Shown here: positions 18,301 through 27,018 of the stretch, in pieces
How the letters are laid out: each line of letters begins with the position of its first letter
How positions within the stretch are numbered: position 1 is the stretch's first letter
NCBI RefSeq assembly: GCF_900112365.1
Contig: NZ_FOLQ01000002.1
Span: 558,001-622,000, forward strand
DNA from: Spirosoma endophyticum
GTDB lineage: Bacteria; Bacteroidota; Bacteroidia; Cytophagales; Spirosomataceae
DNA length: 64,000 nucleotides
Direction of reading: 5' to 3'
Notes under the pieces: model-generated
Seen by the model: only the letters and a program-made list of their open reading frames with translations
Database searches by the model: none
Told to the model about the DNA's origin: nothing
Made by a program: the position numbers and the translations under genes

Positions 18301-18389
18301 AGTCGTCAGTCACTAGTTGATAGTCGTTAGTTAGCAGTCAACAATTTGCTCGTCCACTACCGACGACTTTTGACTGCTAGCTACCGACT
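18301..18389. repeat. Inverted repeat of the GTCGTCAGTC family between two minus-strand genes
   Basis: Arms 18322-18341 and 18370-18389 pair over 20 bp with two mismatches. A second word, AGTCGTC (18301-18307), pairs with 18362-18368. The two pairings are interleaved rather than nested, so they give alternative folds. Vocabulary is shared with 12608-12684. It fills the gap between subunit 3 and the GMC gene. Confidence 0.8.
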
Positions 18390-18393
18390 GTTT

Positions 18394-18936
18394 TTAAATG
18401 GCCCAGGCTTTTTGATCTGCTTTTAAGGGAATATCCCCCTGGAATCGACCGGGAACGGGGAGGTAATCCAGCGCTTTGGTGGCCCCGAGTTCAGACGTGA
18501 AGTAGCCGACGATGGTTAGTTCACGGAGGTTCAGGAAAAATGGCTTTTCACGTTGGGTCAGTTGATTAACAATCTCTATTCGTTGCGCATTGTCGAGTTC
18601 CGGGAAGGATTTTCCGAAGGCGTTTTGGCTAAATGCGTCGGTTTGTTGCAAGCCTTTTTGAAAGATTTCCTGCTGAGCTGGCGCGGTGCAATGCCCAATG
18701 ACGTATCCAATGAACTGATCGACACCGGCCGCTTTGGCGCCGGGCGTATCGGTGGTAGGCAGGATTACGTCCGCTAGGTCCGCGATGAGGTTCTGATGAC
18801 CAGCCGAAAAAACCAGTGGCGTATCGTTGCTGGTTTCGCCACGTAATGCTGCCTGTACCGGAAACGATAGCGTACCGCCGACCAGTAAAGCCAATCGCTG
18901 CAAAGCCTCCCGACGAAGTATAAGTTGATTGAACAT
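18394..18936 (-). CDS. Gluconate 2-dehydrogenase subunit 3-family protein
   Basis: 180 residues. The N-terminus has a twin-arginine-type signal (RREALQRLALLVGG, Arg8-Arg9) and the body matches the small subunit family (LIADLADVILPTTDTPGAKAAGV). These small subunits pair with GMC-type flavoproteins and guide their export or assembly. The GMC gene follows 100 bp downstream on the same strand. The gap holds only a repeat, so the pair is probably co-transcribed. Confidence 0.9.
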   Translation of the reverse strand: MFNQLILRREALQRLALLVGGTLSFPVQAALRGETSNDTPLVFSAGHQNLIADLADVILPTTDTPGAKAAGVDQFIGYVIGHCTAPAQQEIFQKGLQQTDAFSQNAFGKSFPELDNAQRIEIVNQLTQREKPFFLNLRELTIVGYFTSELGATKALDYLPVPGRFQGDIPLKADQKAWAI

Positions 18937-18974
18937 GAATTGGATAGGTTTTATAAAGAGTATAGGAAAAGCAA

Positions 18975-18992
18975 GATTATGAGCGCATAATC
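18975..18992. promoter_or_regulatory. Palindrome GATTATG-AGCG-CATAATC upstream of the dehydrogenase pair
   Basis: Seven-base perfect arms with a 4-nt loop, about 40 bp upstream of the subunit 3 ATG. Position suits an operator or leader hairpin. The rest of 18937-19199 shows nothing else I can name. Confidence 0.35.
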
Positions 18993-19199
18993 AAGTAAAG
19001 CCGCAAAAGGGTCTTGTTTACTCAATTAAAAAAGGGCTTGCTTGAAAAGCATAAATCGTTGCGCGAGAGGGCATACACGCAGAAAATTGTATAAAAAGAA
19101 TGGCGACCAGATAACGCGGATTGATGGGCACATTTAGCGACTCAAGAAAATCTTATCTGTAAGTGCTTACAAATTTGGTCGTTGAACTCTCAATAGTTG

Positions 19200-19505
19200 C
19201 TAGGCAATCTTAGCATCTTTTAGGCACAAATCAACTCGATCAGCAAGAGCTATAAAATCACTGTCAGAAGTACAAATAACAATTCCAGCATGGTGATCAG
19301 ACTGTGTATGCAGTTTGATGAAATCTTTGCGATTCAGTGTCAACAAGCAGCGGTCTAAAGTAGTAGCAAAGGCTAACACTTGATCATCAGGTATGGCTAA
19401 ACCGGCCATATCCGTTTGTAACAAGGTTAGTACGTCATGGTCTAATTGACGTAATCGCTCAATGGCCGGAGCAGGAAAGTTTTCATCCGCAAGAAGTAGA
19501 GCCAT
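19200..19505 (-). CDS. DUF5615 PIN-like protein (candidate toxin)
   Basis: 101 residues. The start MALLLADENFPAPAIERLRQLDHDV and the later LLTLNRKDF match the DUF5615 group of PIN-like (Mut7-C related) proteins, with acidic residues typical of a nuclease fold (Asp7-Glu8, and Asp of RKDF). These are usually encoded right after DUF433 proteins and are regarded as type II toxin candidates. Only 2 bp separate it from the upstream partner. Confidence 0.82.
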   Translation of the reverse strand: MALLLADENFPAPAIERLRQLDHDVLTLLQTDMAGLAIPDDQVLAFATTLDRCLLTLNRKDFIKLHTQSDHHAGIVICTSDSDFIALADRVDLCLKDAKIA

Positions 19506-19507
19506 CT

Positions 19508-19732
19508 TTACGCTTCATTCTCAGCAATAAGCCGAGTTATCTCATCCATGTGGGCGCGAGCATAGGCTCTGGCATTTGCTAAGTCTTCGGCTCGTAAAGA
19601 AGGGTAAGCGTTTAATAAATCGACATCGTTAGCTCCCTGCAAATAAAAACTTTCCAGCAGCCAAATAGGTATGCGCGACTTTGCAATGCAGGCAACTCCA
19701 TCCGCTACTCCCAGCCTTATTTCGATGCTCAT
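19508..19732 (-). CDS. DUF433 protein (candidate antitoxin)
   Basis: 74 residues. It shows the DUF433 pattern: a short basic start, SRIPIWLLESFYLQGAND, then YPSLRAEDLANARAYAR. DUF433 proteins have a winged-helix-like fold and are the usual partner of DUF5615/PIN toxins. The two genes are nearly fused and sit directly downstream of nuoH on the same strand. Confidence 0.82.
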   Translation of the reverse strand: MSIEIRLGVADGVACIAKSRIPIWLLESFYLQGANDVDLLNAYPSLRAEDLANARAYARAHMDEITRLIAENEA

Positions 19733-19765
19733 AGTAGGTAAAGATAGAGAGTATTTCGGTTCAAA

Positions 19766-20848
19766 TTATATCATCAGCAACCGCCAGATTCCAGAAATCA
19801 GGAGCAGCAACAAGCCCACAGGGGTCAGGACTTTCCAACACAGATACATCATCTGATCAACGCGGATACGGGGGAATGTCCAGCGGACCCACATCTGTAC
19901 CAGCACGGCGAAAAACACTTTTGAGAGCAGCCAGAAACCGCCGGTAATGTTGCCCCAGATTGTGCTGGGTGCCCCACTCGTCCAGTCGGCGAGACGAACC
20001 GGACCGATGTTGGGGAGGGGCGTGTTCCAGCTTCCCAGAAACAGGACCGCGCCCAGAAAGGATACCAGCAGCATCATTGCGTATTCCGACAGATAAATCA
20101 GGGCGAACCGCATCCCTGAATATTCCGTGTGAAAGCCTGCCACGATTTCAGATTCGCCTTCGGGTAGATCGAAGGGGGCACGGTTGGATTCGGCCAGCGT
20201 ACAGATGAAAAAGATAACGTACGCAACCAGCAGAAATGGATTGCGCAGGATGTTCCAGGAGAAGATACCCCCCCAATCCGTTACGTTAACGCCAAGCGCC
20301 TGTAAACCAAACAGGTAATTTGTTTCATGCGTATAAATGCCCTGCTGGAAGCTGAGTGTCTGTAAATTAAGCGACTGACCAATCATCACGACGCACAGAA
20401 TGGTTAACCCAAGCGGAATCTCGTAGGATACAATCTGCGCCACCGACCGCATCGCGCCAAATAAAGAGTACTTATTATTTGACCCCCAGCCCGCCATCAG
20501 GATACCCACTACGTCGAACGAGACAATGGCCATCAGGTAAAACACGCCCACATTTGCTCGCGATCCCTGCAGATCGGGGGAGAGAGGTAGTACGGCAAAA
20601 CCGGCAAAAACCGATGCGAAAATGACAGCCGGAGCCAGCAGAAACAGCTTTCTGTCAGCTGCGGTGGGCACAATGTCCTCTTTTTGGAGCAGTTTCAGCA
20701 GATCGGCAAACAGTTGGAGAAGGCCCCATTTGCCCGTTTCCATGGGGCCAAGTCGATCCTGCATGAAGGCCGAAACCTTACGTTCGGTATAAACCCCGAC
20801 GACCACAAAGCCGGATGCAAGAGCGAGAAAAATGGGGAGTGCGAGCAT
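19766..20848 (-). CDS. nuoH: NADH-quinone oxidoreductase subunit H
   Basis: About 360 residues from ATG 20848; the frame extends seven codons to a TTG that is less likely. Eight or so membrane helices carry the conserved blocks YTERKVSAFMQDRLGPM, EDIVPTAADRKLF, MRSVAQIVSYEIPLG, and RAPFDLPEGESEIVAGFHTEYSGM. NuoH forms part of the quinone-binding site of complex I. No other nuo gene is in the window, so it is isolated from the expected operon. A TACCTTTG element sits 56 bp upstream. Confidence 0.95.
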   Translation of the reverse strand: MLALPIFLALASGFVVVGVYTERKVSAFMQDRLGPMETGKWGLLQLFADLLKLLQKEDIVPTAADRKLFLLAPAVIFASVFAGFAVLPLSPDLQGSRANVGVFYLMAIVSFDVVGILMAGWGSNNKYSLFGAMRSVAQIVSYEIPLGLTILCVVMIGQSLNLQTLSFQQGIYTHETNYLFGLQALGVNVTDWGGIFSWNILRNPFLLVAYVIFFICTLAESNRAPFDLPEGESEIVAGFHTEYSGMRFALIYLSEYAMMLLVSFLGAVLFLGSWNTPLPNIGPVRLADWTSGAPSTIWGNITGGFWLLSKVFFAVLVQMWVRWTFPRIRVDQMMYLCWKVLTPVGLLLLLISGIWRLLMI

Positions 20849-20904
20849 ACAAATAGGGCGTTTGAGCAATTCAGACTCCTGGACCTGAATCGATCAAATG
20901 CCCG

Positions 20905-20912
20905 CAAAGGTA
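20905..20912 (-). promoter_or_regulatory. TAnnTTTG element for nuoH
   Basis: TACCTTTG on the minus strand about 56 bp before the chosen ATG. Its presence supports nuoH being transcribed on its own. Confidence 0.5.
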
Positions 20913-20924
20913 CAAAGGGATACG

Positions 20925-22606
20925 TTATAGCGTCAGACGTTGGCGGTCTTTCAGCAGGACTTCCTTCAGTTTAGCGTACGGCAATTGTTGAGGTGATACG
21001 TTGTTTTCGATTGAAAGCACAGCTGCCGTCGCTGCCGATTGCCCCAGAATCATAAAGACGGGCTCCATCCGAATCGACCCGTAAGCGATGTGCGAACTTG
21101 ACAGGCAAACGGGTACCAGCAAATTTTTGCATTCATTCTCCTTCGGCAAAATTGACCCGTAGGCAATTGAGTACGGTTGTTTCGGGTGAACGCCAATATC
21201 GCCCTCGTTCTGCACAAAACCATCCGGACGTACGTAGCGCTGGGCATTATGCGCATCGAGCGAATACGATCCCATGCCAATTGGGTTTGGTACGGTGGTT
21301 TCCCCTAGCGCATCGGCTTCTTTCATGACGTAGGTACCGAGCATGCGCCGGGCTTCGCGAACGTAAATTTGATGCGGCCAGTTGTTGTTGTCCGTGAATT
21401 CGTCCTTCGCCAGTCCCCATTGGCTCATGTCTTTCCTGACGTCTTCTGGAACGCGGGGATCGTTGGACAGGAAATACAGCAGCCCCTGCTGATACAACTG
21501 GTGATCGCGGATAATCGCTTTTCGGCGTTCATACGTAGCGTCGGGGTAATCGTAGTTTTTGCCGATATAGTCGGAGCTGAACGGACCGTGGTTGTTGGTG
21601 TCAGTTTTTCGGTTCGGAATCGGATCGAACTTGTCGAAGGTTTCGCGCCAGCCGCTGTCGAATACACGGCCCAGTAATTCGTAACGAGCCGGATTATAGC
21701 CTTCCGGTTTTGGAAACGGAACCCGGTTGTCGGGGTTATTGCTGAAGCACATCCGAAAGCAATACGCCTGAATTTTGTGATCGCCAGCACCTTTTTCACC
21801 CGGTCCGCTGGATGCAATTTCGGGAAGTAACCCGCTTTTTGGGTCGCCCGGCACTTTATACGGGCTGATGTTGGCTTTGAAATAATGTCCATGCTAGAAC
21901 ACGTTCGGTTCGACGCCGTTCCAGGTTTCGCCGTACACACTGTTGGCTTCACGCCCTACGTGGTAGCGAACGCCCGCAGCCGCCATCAGGTCACCTTCGT
22001 ACGTTACGTCGATGAACATTTTCCTTCGTAAACCTGCCCGCTCAGGGTGCGAAACGACTGGATGCTCCCCGCTTTCTTGGTTACGCCTTTTGCTGATCGG
22101 TCGAGCCACTCGTTGCGATAAATCGTAAGCGCATTTTCCTTCACGAAATCTTCAAATACTTTTTCGGCAGCATGGGGCTCAAAAATCCACATCGTGCGGG
22201 AGTTACCGTCGATGGCGGGCGTACCCTGGCCTTTGTTGCCATATTCCTCGCGCTTCTGCCATTTCCACGCCGAATCCTGCTGGTAGTGTTGATAAAGCCG
22301 CTGGTAGAACTCGCGCGATAAGCCCCCAATCACTTCTTTATTACCCGTATCTGTAAAGCCCAGCCCGCCCGACGATAGGCCGCCCAGGTGTTTATCAGGC
22401 GAAACGATGATTACGGATTTGCCCATTTTTTTGACTTGCACAGCCGCTGTAATGGCCGCACACGTACCACCATAAATGATCACATCGGCCTTGCGAGTAG
22501 CCGTTGGTTTTGACGGATACGTAGTGACTGGAGCAATCAGCAATAAAATAAGACTGCTGACTAGTATTCGAAGAAGTGAATGGGAGAAAAGAACGCGTTC
22601 GTTCAT
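20925..22606 (-). pseudogene. Secreted FAD-dependent oxidoreductase, broken by a frameshift and a TAG
   Basis: The N-terminal frame (22606 to about 22004) has a signal peptide and the FAD-binding YGGTCAAITAAVQVKK. After SGQVYEGK near 22018-22022 the frame is lost at an A4 tract; adding one A restores MFIDVTYEGDLMAAAGVRYH in the next frame. That frame then meets TAG at 21894-21896 and goes on as HGHYFKANISPYKVPGDP to the natural end, DRQRLTL, at 20925. Restored length is about 560 residues, family PF12831-type FAD oxidoreductase, probably periplasmic. Two lesions suggest a real pseudogene; the homopolymer shift could be a read error but the TAG is a substitution. Confidence 0.85.
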
Positions 22607-22726
22607 TGTGAAAAAGGATGGAAAGGAATTTAGCTGGAAAATGATCTCTATTCGTCAAAGCAGCAAAACGGGTAGTGTTTACTAGCGAGGTGGGAAATTT
22701 TGATTTGTTACGTTGTTAATAACTGA

Positions 22727-22765
22727 AAAGCCCTTACTCAACTTTAACAGCTGAACAAGGGCTTT
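22727..22765 (-). terminator. Terminator downstream of asnS
   Basis: AAAGCCCTT (22727-22735) pairs with AAGGGCTTT (22757-22765). On the minus strand the stem ends in a T-rich stretch. A further 7-bp pair, CTGACGC (22775-22781) / GCGTCAG (22807-22813), lies between it and the asnS stop. Confidence 0.6.
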
Positions 22766-22843
22766 CGCTGGTTGCTGACGCATAGGAGACACAGCGTGTT
22801 GCCGAAGCGTCAGTGACGCGGCATTCCGACCGGTCTTTACACG

Positions 22844-24328
22844 CTAAAACTCGGCGGTTTTTGGGGCGCGGGGGAATGGAATCACATCGCGGATGTTGCC
22901 CATGCCCGTTACGAACAGAACCAGCCGCTCGAAGCCGAGACCAAAACCGGCGTGTGGGGCCGATCCAAACCGGCGGGTGTCCAGATACCACCACAGCGCT
23001 TCGGGCTCAATGCCCACTTCGAGCATCCGGGCGGTGAGTTTGTCAAAGCTATCTTCGCGTTGCGAACCGCCAATGATTTCGCCAATGCCGGGAAACAATA
23101 CGTCCATCGCTCGAACGGTCGGACCAAAAACCTCACCACGGGAATTGGTGGCTGGTTCATCGTCCTGCTTCATGTAGAACGCTTTGATCTCGCGCGGGTA
23201 ATTGGTCAGGATGACGGGTTTCTTGAAGTGCTTCTCGACCAGATATCGCTCGTGTTCCGATTGCAGATCGACGCCCCAGCTAACTTCGTACTGAAACTGG
23301 CCTTTTTTGGCGGGCTTCGAGTTAACCAGAATCTCGACGGCTTCGGTATAGGTCAGCCGCACAAACTCGTTACTGATCACAAACTGGAGTTTTTCGAGCA
23401 GGCCCAGTTCGCTTTGTTCCTCTTTCTTTTTGGTTTTCTCTTCCTCTTTTAGTCGGCCATCCAGGAACGCCAGATCGTCGGCGCAATGCTGTAGGGCGTA
23501 GCGAATGACGGTTTTGACGAAATCTTCGGCCAGATTCATGTTGTCTTCCAGCTCGTAGAAAGCCATCTCTGGTTCAATCATCCAGAACTCGGCGAGGTGG
23601 CGCGTCGTGTTGGAATTTTCAGCGCGGAACGTTGGGCCAAAGGTGTAAATCTTGCCCAGCGCCATAGCCCCCAGTTCGCCCTCCAACTGACCCGAGACAG
23701 TTAGGTTGGTTTCCCGACCGAAGAAATCCTGGCTGTAATCCACCTTGCCCTCGTCCGTTAACGGCGGTTTGGTGGCGTCGAGCGTCGTTACGCGGAACAT
23801 TTCGCCCGCTCCCTCTGCATCAGAAGCGGTAATGATGGGCGTGTTGAGGTAAAAGAAACCGTTGTCGTTAAAGTATTTATGGACGGCAAACGCCAGCGCG
23901 TGCCGAATCCGCAGAATCGCGCTGAATGTGTTCGTACGAGGGCGCAGGTGGGCGATCTCACGCAGAAACTCCAGCGAATGTCGTTTGGGTTGCAGCGGAT
24001 ATTTTTCAGGATCGGCGGTGCCGTAAATATGGACGTCCGAAATTTTAACTTCAACGGCTTGCCCGGCTCCCTGCGACTCAACTAACTGGCCCGTAACCGA
24101 TAGACACGACCCGGTGGTGATGAGCTTCAGCGTTTCTTCCGGCAGTTGCCCGGCTTCGGCCACGACCTGAATATTATTTATGGTTGAGCCATCATTGAGG
24201 GCTATGAAAACGGCGTTTTTGCTTTCGCGCTTGGTACGAACCCAGCCTTTAACGGTCACGGTGGTGCCGACTGGCGAATCCACGCCGGGAGCGTTTTTTA
24301 ACAATTGCTTAATAGATTGATAACTCAT
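22844..24328 (-). CDS. asnS: Asparagine--tRNA ligase
   Basis: 494 residues from ATG 24328; the frame is open further upstream, but that part overlaps the promoter and lacks family similarity. N-terminal OB anticodon-binding domain ([20 protein letters not shown]) and class II catalytic core: motif 2 [20 protein letters not shown], the aspartate/asparagine-type [10 protein letters not shown], and motif 3 [16 protein letters not shown]. An acidic/lysine-rich insert ([14 protein letters not shown]) sits near residue 285, as in Bacteroidota AsnRS. It charges tRNA-Asn with asparagine. Divergent from sixA. Confidence 0.96.
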   Translation of the reverse strand: MSYQSIKQLLKNAPGVDSPVGTTVTVKGWVRTKRESKNAVFIALNDGSTINNIQVVAEAGQLPEETLKLITTGSCLSVTGQLVESQGAGQAVEVKISDVHIYGTADPEKYPLQPKRHSLEFLREIAHLRPRTNTFSAILRIRHALAFAVHKYFNDNGFFYLNTPIITASDAEGAGEMFRVTTLDATKPPLTDEGKVDYSQDFFGRETNLTVSGQLEGELGAMALGKIYTFGPTFRAENSNTTRHLAEFWMIEPEMAFYELEDNMNLAEDFVKTVIRYALQHCADDLAFLDGRLKEEEKTKKKEEQSELGLLEKLQFVISNEFVRLTYTEAVEILVNSKPAKKGQFQYEVSWGVDLQSEHERYLVEKHFKKPVILTNYPREIKAFYMKQDDEPATNSRGEVFGPTVRAMDVLFPGIGEIIGGSQREDSFDKLTARMLEVGIEPEALWWYLDTRRFGSAPHAGFGLGFERLVLFVTGMGNIRDVIPFPRAPKTAEF

Positions 24329-24361
24329 ACTAAAACGGCGACCAGATAGTGGTTGTGACCG

Positions 24362-24369
24362 CAAAAGTA
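24362..24369 (-). promoter_or_regulatory. TAnnTTTG element for asnS
   Basis: TACTTTTG on the minus strand, 33 bp before the asnS ATG. Confidence 0.55.
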
Positions 24370-24447
24370 CGGATTGTCGGTTGAATCGCCCACAGACAAT
24401 TTTAATCAGTGCCATCCGCAATTGTAGTTACATACCGATTGCGCGTC

Positions 24448-24455
24448 TATTTTTG
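24448..24455 (+). promoter_or_regulatory. TAnnTTTG element for sixA
   Basis: TATTTTTG, 32 bp before the sixA ATG. A TTG at 24422-24424 lies 23 bp upstream, within the 17-23 bp spacing known for Flavobacterium-type promoters. Paired divergently with the asnS element. Confidence 0.55.
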
Positions 24456-24487
24456 CATCACTAAACCTACATATCAATCCTACCTGT

Positions 24488-25000
24488 ATGTCAATAACAT
24501 TATACATCGTTCGTCATGCCAAAGCCGAAGATCGGGCCATCTTTATGGCCGACTTTGACCGTAAGCTAACGTCCGAAGGCGTCATGGCTGCTGCCCGGAT
24601 TGGGCGTTATTTGCACGGAAAAGCCATCCAGCCCGACATTATCGTCAGCAGTCCTGCGCCACGCGCCAAAGAAACGGCGAACGTTGTGGCTGAACAACTT
24701 GGCTATGAAGTGGCTCAGATTCAGTTTGACGAAAAGCTATTTGAAGGTGGGCCGAAAGCTTATCTGGCGGCTATAAACGCCGTTCCTTCAGCCAGTCAAA
24801 CGGCCATGATTGTAGGCCATAACCCCGACGTAACGTATCTGGCTGAATTTTTAACGCATCAACGGATCAACTCAATGAGCAAAGGCGCTGTTGTAGGTAT
24901 TACGTTCGAAGACGTGACCTGGGCCGAAATTTCCGGGCGAACAGGTAGCATAACCTTTCAAATTGCACCGAAACAACTTTCCATAAATGATGAATTATAA
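24488..25000 (+). CDS. sixA: SixA-like phosphohistidine phosphatase
   Basis: 170 residues. Histidine-phosphatase fold: the catalytic VRHAKAE with His10, SSPAPRAKETA, and IVGHNPD with the second His. SixA-type enzymes remove phosphate from phosphohistidine proteins such as phosphorelay or PTS components. Its stop codon lies inside the left arm of an intergenic inverted repeat, so the last residues (SINDEL) are specified by repeat-like DNA. Confidence 0.85.
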   Translation: MSITLYIVRHAKAEDRAIFMADFDRKLTSEGVMAAARIGRYLHGKAIQPDIIVSSPAPRAKETANVVAEQLGYEVAQIQFDEKLFEGGPKAYLAAINAVPSASQTAMIVGHNPDVTYLAEFLTHQRINSMSKGAVVGITFEDVTWAEISGRTGSITFQIAPKQLSINDEL

Positions 25001-25074
25001 CCGGGTCGCCGGAGCGATAATGAATAATGGCTATTTGATAAAGCCAGCAATAGCATTTATAACTCATCATTCAT
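24983..25074. repeat. Inverted repeat with an embedded CCGGGTCGCCGGAGCGAT word
   Basis: Arms 24983-25000 and 25057-25074 pair over 18 bp with two mismatches; the words are of the ATGATGAATTATAA type. The loop carries CCGGGTCGCCGGAGCGAT at 25001-25018, which recurs at 28448-28465 and, with one change, at 28478-28495. An inner GGCTATT/AATAGC pairing is also possible. Confidence 0.8.
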
Positions 25075-25085
25075 AATTAAATAAA

Positions 25086-25280
25086 GTGAACCGTAACCGT
25101 CGCATTTTCATCATCGTTTTTATTGTCTTCACGACAATCGTAGCCTTACTGGCCATTGATATGGGCCGACGGACGACTGCTCCCTGGAACAGACGTCGGG
25201 AAGTTGAACGGGCTTTGCCGACGGTAAAAGATGGAACGGCTGTCGATACAATGGCTACTGATACGTTACTAAACCCCTGA
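25086..25280 (+). CDS. Small single-pass membrane protein of unknown function
   Basis: 64 residues from GTG. A basic start (NRNRR), one hydrophobic helix (IFIIVFIVFTTIVALLAI) and a polar 35-residue tail suggest an inner-membrane anchor with a periplasmic tail. I do not recognise a family. It ends 11 bp before the VOC gene, so it is probably co-transcribed with it. Moderate confidence that it is expressed. Confidence 0.55.
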   Translation: MNRNRRIFIIVFIVFTTIVALLAIDMGRRTTAPWNRRREVERALPTVKDGTAVDTMATDTLLNP

Positions 25281-25291
25281 ATTTTATTTTT

Positions 25292-25681
25292 ATGCTGAAT
25301 CTATCGGCTGTTCATCACATTGCCATTATTAGTCAGGATTACGAAAAGTCGAAGCGATTCTACACAGAAATACTGGGCTTAACGATTTTAAGCGAAGTAA
25401 ACCGAGCGGAACGACAATCGTATAAGCTGGATCTGGCTTTGAACGGACAGTATATTATCGAATTGTTTTCGTTTCCCAACCCACCCAAACGTCCATCCCG
25501 GCCCGAAGCACTTGGTTTGCGTCATCTGGCGTTCGCAGTTACCGATCTGGATGCTGCCGTGGCACATCTGGCAGAACAAAACGTAGTAACCGAGCCCATT
25601 CGCGTGGATGAGTTGACCGGAAAACGCTTTACCTTCTTCGCCGATCCCGACGATCTGCCGCTGGAGTTGTATGAGGTTTAG
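25292..25681 (+). CDS. VOC-family (glyoxalase-like) metalloprotein
   Basis: 129 residues, two paired beta-alpha-beta-beta-beta modules. Likely metal ligands: His8/His9 in VHHIAI, Glu in YIIELFSF, His in LRHLAF and Glu in LELYEV. It is close in look to the YaeR/GloA2 group. It probably acts on a small metabolite; true lactoylglutathione lyase activity is not implied. Follows the small membrane protein gene by 11 bp. Confidence 0.85.
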   Translation: MLNLSAVHHIAIISQDYEKSKRFYTEILGLTILSEVNRAERQSYKLDLALNGQYIIELFSFPNPPKRPSRPEALGLRHLAFAVTDLDAAVAHLAEQNVVTEPIRVDELTGKRFTFFADPDDLPLELYEV

Positions 25682-25735
25682 AGCAGGGAGCATGGTTTTA
25701 CGCTAGACATCCTGCTCCATGCACCAGGCTCCACG
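25681..25735. repeat. Inverted words GAGCAGG and GCATGG between convergent genes
   Basis: GAGCAGG (25681-25687) pairs with CCTGCTC (25711-25717) and GCATGG (25690-25695) with CCATGC (25717-25722). The vocabulary (CCATGCACCAGGC, CCACGC) resembles the element at 45088-45149. It may terminate the convergent transcripts. Confidence 0.55.
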
Positions 25736-25738
25736 CCT

Positions 25739-26926
25739 TTAAAGCACCTTCGTCAGCACCCGAACCAGCGCATCAACATCATCGGGTGTGTTATACACAT
25801 GTGGGGCGATACGTAGCACGCGCGCTCTGGCCGATACCGATACGTTTTCGGCTTGCAGGGCCTGCTGAATGATCATTGGATCGGCATGATCGGGTAACCA
25901 CAATCCGACGAGATGGTGGCACCGACCCAGCGTACCATTTTCGGGTTCAACGTAGCAGCCGAGGGATTCCAGTGCCGACCAGGCATCTGCCATCAGGTTT
26001 TTTGTGTATGCCTGAATACGGGTGGGTTGCCAGTCCACGAGTTGCTGAAGTGAGGTTTCGAGCATGGGCATTTGCAGAAAATGGGTATGCTCGCCAACGT
26101 TGTAGCGGTAAGCACCGGGGCGGTATTCGGGCTGATAATCCATCAAACGATGAAATTGATTGCTATCCAGCCGATTCATCCAGCCTTCTTCGAGCGGAAC
26201 GCCCTCATCGAAAGCCGGACCGTAGTAGGCCAGCCCCAATGAATAAGGCCCCATCAGCCATTTATAGCCTGCGCAAACGACAGCGTCGGGTTGAATTTTT
26301 TCCAGATCGAATGGCAAAGCACCGATTGCCTGCGTTCCGTCAATGGCAAACCACGCACCCACGTCGCGAGCCCGTTGCCCAACGGCTTCCAGGTCAAAGC
26401 AAATTCCATACATCCAATGCACCGGCGGCACAACGACCAAAGCGGTATCTGGCCCGATAGCGTCGAGTAATTGCTCGTTCCACTTGACGCCTTTGGGGAA
26501 ATCCGTTGGCATGCTGACCGTAGTGATGCTAAGGCCCAGCTCAGTACAGACGCGATCCCAGGCGTAGACATCACTCGGAAACTCATCACCAAGCAAGACG
26601 ATACGTTGCCCTCGCTGAATACCCGGCTTACGGGCTAAGTTTCGGGCTATAACAGCCATGCCATAGGAGACTGATGGAACGACCGCAATACGTTCGTGAG
26701 CGACTATTCCGGCGTTTCGGTTATTTATAAGCTCGGAAAATAAAGTCCGCACACGAATAGCTCCCGTGAAAAAATCATCGGGGCGAAGTCCAAATGGGTT
26801 AGCATGTTTCGTAAGGACCTCATGGCCAACCTGCTCAACCGCCTTGCTGAACGGCGCACGGGTGGCACAATTGAGGTAATGGATGCCTTTAGGAAGGCTA
26901 AATAGGTCTTGTTGAGAAGTAAGCAT
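25739..26926 (-). CDS. Class V aminotransferase (PLP-dependent, cysteine-desulfurase-like fold)
   Basis: 395 residues from ATG 26926. The frame is open for 65 more codons, but that part lies in repeat DNA and in the end of xerD and has no family similarity. PLP-fold features: Asp in WFAIDGTQAIGALPF and the Schiff-base Lys in CAGYKWLMGPYSLG. The substrate is not clear; the family includes kynureninase-like and isopenicillin epimerase-like enzymes. Convergent with the VOC gene. Confidence 0.82.
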   Translation of the reverse strand: MLTSQQDLFSLPKGIHYLNCATRAPFSKAVEQVGHEVLTKHANPFGLRPDDFFTGAIRVRTLFSELINNRNAGIVAHERIAVVPSVSYGMAVIARNLARKPGIQRGQRIVLLGDEFPSDVYAWDRVCTELGLSITTVSMPTDFPKGVKWNEQLLDAIGPDTALVVVPPVHWMYGICFDLEAVGQRARDVGAWFAIDGTQAIGALPFDLEKIQPDAVVCAGYKWLMGPYSLGLAYYGPAFDEGVPLEEGWMNRLDSNQFHRLMDYQPEYRPGAYRYNVGEHTHFLQMPMLETSLQQLVDWQPTRIQAYTKNLMADAWSALESLGCYVEPENGTLGRCHHLVGLWLPDHADPMIIQQALQAENVSVSARARVLRIAPHVYNTPDDVDALVRVLTKVL

Positions 26927-26940
26927 AGTATAAGAAGTTT

Positions 26941-27018
26941 GGGCAAAGGGGAAAGGGCATGGGGAAGGAAAGCTGGAATCAGCGGATAGGGTTTTACCCT
27001 TTGCCCCGCGCCCCATGC
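26941..27018. repeat. Inverted words GGGCAAAGGG and GCATGGGG, overlapping the xerD 3' end
   Basis: GGGCAAAGGG (26941-26950) pairs with CCCTTTGCCC (26997-27006), and GCATGGGG (26957-26964) with CCCCATGC (27011-27018). The pairings are interleaved, not nested. The right-hand part lies inside the xerD reading frame and encodes its last residues. Confidence 0.65.

Noticed and set aside
21425-21952. 175-codon minus-strand frame inside the FAD oxidoreductase
   Set aside because: Thr/Ser/Arg-rich shadow frame; the real protein similarity is in the neighbouring frame before and after the TAG.
22607-22843. RNA gene in the asnS-FAD oxidoreductase gap
   Set aside because: Only short hairpins are visible; no tRNA cloverleaf or known RNA signature.
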